Positions 45,759 to 48,336 of a stretch of 48,336 bases of DNA are shown piece after piece. The position numbers and the translations under genes were made by a program. The notes under the pieces are model-generated. The model was given only the letters and a program-made list of their open reading frames with translations. It did not search any database and was not told the origin of the DNA. This stretch comes from Pyrinomonadaceae bacterium (GTDB taxonomy: Bacteria > Acidobacteriota > Blastocatellia > Pyrinomonadales > Pyrinomonadaceae), in contig JAIBCA010000162.1 of assembly GCA_019694345.1 (NCBI GenBank), forward strand, positions 1 through 48,336, given 5' to 3'. Position 1 is the stretch's first letter; every line of letters begins with the position of its first letter.

Positions 45759-46295
45759 CTAGCTCTTGGCAAATACGCGGGTCGTCGTATCGGTACCGCG
45801 AGGCGTGTTGCGCTCGGTCACAATGGTCAGCGTTTTGCCGTCGCCGCTGAGTTCCCAGGTTTCCTTGGTCGTCATCGTCATTTCGCCGTTCGGCGTATTG
45901 AACGTCCGGGCGTTCGAGAGCGTCAATTTACCGCCCTCAAGCTTGCCGGTGAGCGTTGCCTTTGATGGCCCCATCGGCGATTCCACAGTGACATCGGTGC
46001 CCTTGCCGTCGAGTGTGTAGGTCGACTTAACATCGCCGCCGCCCATACCGCCGCCGGGCCTGCCGCCGCCCATGCCGTCGGGCGGAGGCGTGCGTTTGGT
46101 CGCCGGCGTCACGGTGATGTCCTTGGCCGTCTGAACGACGGTCAGCGTCTGTTCGGCGATCATGTTGCGGTCGCCGAGTTTTGACTTGCTGAGGTCGAGT
46201 GTCCACGTGCCTGAAAAATCGGCCGTCTGAGCCGATGCTGAAATTGCCATCGCGAGCAGCGAGAAAACCGCCGCCAAAACCATATTTCGTTTCAT
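45759..46295 (-). CDS. Secreted protein of unknown function, lipocalin-like
   Basis: I do not recognise this 178-residue protein as a named family. It has a signal peptide (VLAAVFSLLAMAISASA) and begins the mature chain with FSGTWTLDLSKSKLGD, the opening strand common in acidobacterial lipocalin-like proteins. A Gly/Met/Pro-rich loop (PPPDGMGGGRPGGGMGGGDV) splits it. The second half repeats beta-strand segments (STYTLDGKGTDVTVES, KLTLSNARTF, TWELSGDGKTLTIVTER), consistent with a small beta-barrel. A strong Shine-Dalgarno AGGAG lies eight bases before the ATG at 46295; an upstream ATG at 46313 is less likely. It stands between a terminator and the permease gene. Confidence 0.85.
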   Translation of the reverse strand: MKRNMVLAAVFSLLAMAISASAQTADFSGTWTLDLSKSKLGDRNMIAEQTLTVVQTAKDITVTPATKRTPPPDGMGGGRPGGGMGGGDVKSTYTLDGKGTDVTVESPMGPSKATLTGKLEGGKLTLSNARTFNTPNGEMTMTTKETWELSGDGKTLTIVTERNTPRGTDTTTRVFAKS

Positions 46296-46397
46296 AAAAT
46301 TGCTCCTGAGCAAAACGTGAAAATTGTCTAACCTCTAACTAAGACGCAATACTAGCGCACTTGGTTTTGGCAAAAACGTAAAGAATTGTAAACCGTC

Positions 46398-48194
46398 CTA
46401 AGCCTCAGCGAAGGCCTCGTCCTGGCGGTTGAGATGGCTGTTGCGGTAGCCGTACATAAAGTAAATGACCATGCCGACGAGCAGCCATACGCCGAATCTG
46501 ATCCAGTTCGTCACGCCGAGCTCGGTCATCAAATAGAGGCACGACAGCAGCCCGAGGATCGGTATCAGCGAGAGCTTTTTGGTCAGGCTGAAGAATACAA
46601 GCACGGCAGAAATAACCACAAAAAAGATCATCGGTATCTTGTGCGAAAATGCACCGAGCATCGATTCGCCCTCGGCCGGCGTTATCGTGATCAGGTCGCT
46701 GTAAAACGTCGGGCTGAAGTAGTTGATTACAAACCCGACGATGATCAGTATCACCGGCAGCAGGAACTGCGCGTTGATATATGGCACATAGCGCGCACCG
46801 CTTTCCTTGAACTCCTTGTCCTTGAACAACACGCCCGCACATACAACAACAAAGGCGAACAGCGTCCCGATACTCGCAAGGTCGGTGACCTCCGTGAGGT
46901 TCATGAACAGGGCCGGAATGGCGACGACGATCCCTGTAATGATCGTCGCGAACCACGGCGTGTTGAACCGCGGGTGGATCGACGAAAACACTTTCGGCAG
47001 CAGTCCGTCGCGGCTCATCGCCATCCACAGACGCGGCTGGCCGATCTGGAACACGAGGAACACGGTCGCAAGAGCGATGACGGCACTGACCGCGATGATA
47101 CCCGCGACCCACGGTACGTTGGCTCCTTCGGGGCCAAAGACGAACGCCAGCGGATCGCCAACATCGAGCATCTTGTAGCTGACCATTCCGGTCAGGACGA
47201 GGGCGACGGCAATGTACAGGATGGTGCATATCACCAGCGACAGTATCATCGCTATCGGCAGGTCGCGTCGCGGATTTTTGCACTCCTCGGCGGTCGTGGA
47301 CAGTGCGTCAAAACCGATGTAGGCAAAGAATACGGCCGAAACGCCCTTCAGCACGCCCGTGATGCCGTTCGGGGCAAACGGCGACCAATTTGCCGGATTG
47401 ACATAGTTGAGCCCGAGAAAGATGACCAGCAAAATGATGCCGACCTTGAGCACGGTCATTATGTTCGAAGCAAATTTTGATTCGCGAATACCGATAAATA
47501 CGAGCGTCGTAATAACGAGCGTGATGAGCAGGGCAGGCAGGTCGCATACGACCGGGATCGAACCGAGATGCGGAGCATTGAGCCACGCCAGATAACCATC
47601 CATCTGCCCGCACGAGATCGCGGCATCGGTCGCCTCGCATCCTTTCGTTAGTGCGTCGACGGTCGCACCGCCGGCGATGGCCTCGGTCACGGCGGCGTAA
47701 CCGCGCTTTGCCGTCAGAAAGTCCATCGTGAAATGCAGCGGTATGTTGATGCCGTACCCTTTGAGCAGGCCCGTAAAATAGTCGCTCCACGAGATGGCAA
47801 CGGCGATGTTGCCGATGGCGTATTCGACGATCAGGTCCCAGCCGATGATCCAGGCGATAAATTCGCCCATCGACGCATACGCGTACGTATATGCCGAACC
47901 CGCAACCGGGATCCGCGAGGCGAATTCGGCGTAACACAATGCCGAAAACGCACAGGCGACCGCCGTAAATACGAACAGCAATGCCACGGCCGGGCCGCCG
48001 TTGAACGACGCCTTACCGACCATTGCAAAAATGCCGGCACCGATGATCGCCGCGATGCCCATCAGCGTCAGATCAAATACACCTAACGTACGGCGGAGCG
48101 TTCCCGGAGCGGCCGTGTCGCCGGCATGCTCCAATAGTCCTGCAGCGGCATCGGCCTGGATCTGCGAAATCGATTTCGTCCTGAAGAGATTCAT
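46398..48194 (-). CDS. APC-family amino-acid permease, cationic amino-acid transporter type
   Basis: This 598-residue inner-membrane protein has about 12-14 helices of the APC superfamily. Key blocks are GIAAIIGAGIFAMVGKAS (helix 1 unwound segment), GGPAVALLFVFTAVACAFSALCYAEFASRIPVAGSA-type helix 2-3 sequence, and FFAYIGFDALSTTAEECKNPRRDLP in helix 6-7. These match the CAT group (arginine/lysine transporters such as YfnA-like proteins). A loop after helix 4 (about 155-215, with two Cys in KGCEATDAAISCGQ) is longer than usual and may form an external disulfide. Transport direction and substrate are inferred. A GTG nine bases upstream (48203) is an alternative start. The region 48204-48336 holds no gene. 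Confidence 0.92.
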   Translation of the reverse strand: MNLFRTKSISQIQADAAAGLLEHAGDTAAPGTLRRTLGVFDLTLMGIAAIIGAGIFAMVGKASFNGGPAVALLFVFTAVACAFSALCYAEFASRIPVAGSAYTYAYASMGEFIAWIIGWDLIVEYAIGNIAVAISWSDYFTGLLKGYGINIPLHFTMDFLTAKRGYAAVTEAIAGGATVDALTKGCEATDAAISCGQMDGYLAWLNAPHLGSIPVVCDLPALLITLVITTLVFIGIRESKFASNIMTVLKVGIILLVIFLGLNYVNPANWSPFAPNGITGVLKGVSAVFFAYIGFDALSTTAEECKNPRRDLPIAMILSLVICTILYIAVALVLTGMVSYKMLDVGDPLAFVFGPEGANVPWVAGIIAVSAVIALATVFLVFQIGQPRLWMAMSRDGLLPKVFSSIHPRFNTPWFATIITGIVVAIPALFMNLTEVTDLASIGTLFAFVVVCAGVLFKDKEFKESGARYVPYINAQFLLPVILIIVGFVINYFSPTFYSDLITITPAEGESMLGAFSHKIPMIFFVVISAVLVFFSLTKKLSLIPILGLLSCLYLMTELGVTNWIRFGVWLLVGMVIYFMYGYRNSHLNRQDEAFAEA

Positions 48195-48336
48195 ATTTTT
48201 CACTCGCGATAAACGGATCGTCCCGGCAAGTCGCCGGTTTGGCTGGTTTCAGCGAATTTTGAACCAAATCGGGAAAAGATGCAAGTCATAGCCTACCGCC
48301 GGCAGAGGCCTGCCCCCGGGCGTAAACCCGCACCGC

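Noticed and set aside
46434..47480. Plus-strand open frame (348 codons) opposite the permease
   Set aside because: The translation is dominated by His, Arg, Asp and Gln, as expected for the complement of hydrophobic membrane-helix codons.

Overview
The window has about 36 protein genes, densely packed on both strands, with moderately high GC and short intergenic gaps. I found no rRNA, tRNA, CRISPR array, transposase, integrase or phage gene. It reads as a chromosomal housekeeping and accessory segment from a Gram-negative-type bacterium. The gene mix fits Acidobacteriota, probably of the Blastocatellia/Pyrinomonadaceae kind: an Oar-like TonB-dependent receptor with an N-terminal carboxypeptidase-regulatory domain, tandem DUF3857/transglutaminase proteins, TolB-like propellers, a two-domain M16 peptidase, RskA-type anti-sigma factor, and SdrD-B plus carboxypeptidase-regulatory surface protein. 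The lineage is inferred from gene content, not from a marker alignment.

Layout. 1-4100 (minus): an exported M28 aminopeptidase-like protein cut by the window edge, a small secreted protein, a TolB-like propeller and an MBL-fold hydrolase. 4520-11007 (plus): Oar-like receptor, queG, a secreted unknown and moaA. 11010-15373 (minus): tyrosine phenol-lyase-like enzyme and a XylGH-type sugar ABC transporter with no binding protein. 15669-18817 (plus): acs, an mtnB-like class II aldolase and msrA. 19053-22124 (plus): a large SdrD-B surface protein with its own promoter and terminator. 22185-27233: GDT1-type cation transporter (minus), S45 N-acyl amidohydrolase (plus), then lepA and a membrane protein (minus). 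27406-28392 (plus): YtxH and DUF948-like envelope proteins. 28468-29046 (minus): Spy/CpxP-like protein. 29257-36858 (plus): dxs, a DsbA-like/VKOR disulfide pair, an ECF sigma/RskA pair and an M16 peptidase. 36938-40903 (minus): two tandem DUF3857/transglutaminase-fold proteins, one of which has lost its catalytic cysteine. 41140-42216 (plus): class I fructose-bisphosphate aldolase. 42306-44677 (minus): MBL-fold hydrolases, a small unknown and a GNAT acetyltransferase. 44750-45709 (plus): DHH phosphoesterase. 45759-48194 (minus): a secreted unknown and an APC amino-acid permease.

How the genes fit together. Much of the window serves the cell envelope: nutrient import, oxidative folding of exported proteins, envelope-stress-type chaperone and sigma/anti-sigma control, and exported peptidases. 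The rest is central metabolism (acetate activation, aldolase, isoprenoids, methionine salvage and repair, queuosine, molybdopterin). Several neighbours are translationally coupled by ATGA or GTGA overlaps.

The clearest sequence-level themes beyond the genes are these. (1) Many starts have a TANNNT box only 6-8 bases upstream and no Shine-Dalgarno sequence, which predicts leaderless mRNAs, while other genes have strong AGGAG sites. (2) Extended -10 promoters (TGnTANNNT) with no evident -35 recur. (3) There are candidate operators: a CRP-like palindrome and nested inverted repeats around the aldolase promoter, and a 7+7 inverted repeat over the -35 box of the surface-protein gene. I saw no clear defence system or other wholly new gene system. 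The best leads are the surface-protein locus with its structured leader, the transglutaminase/pseudo-transglutaminase pair, and the enzymes with diagnostic residue changes.
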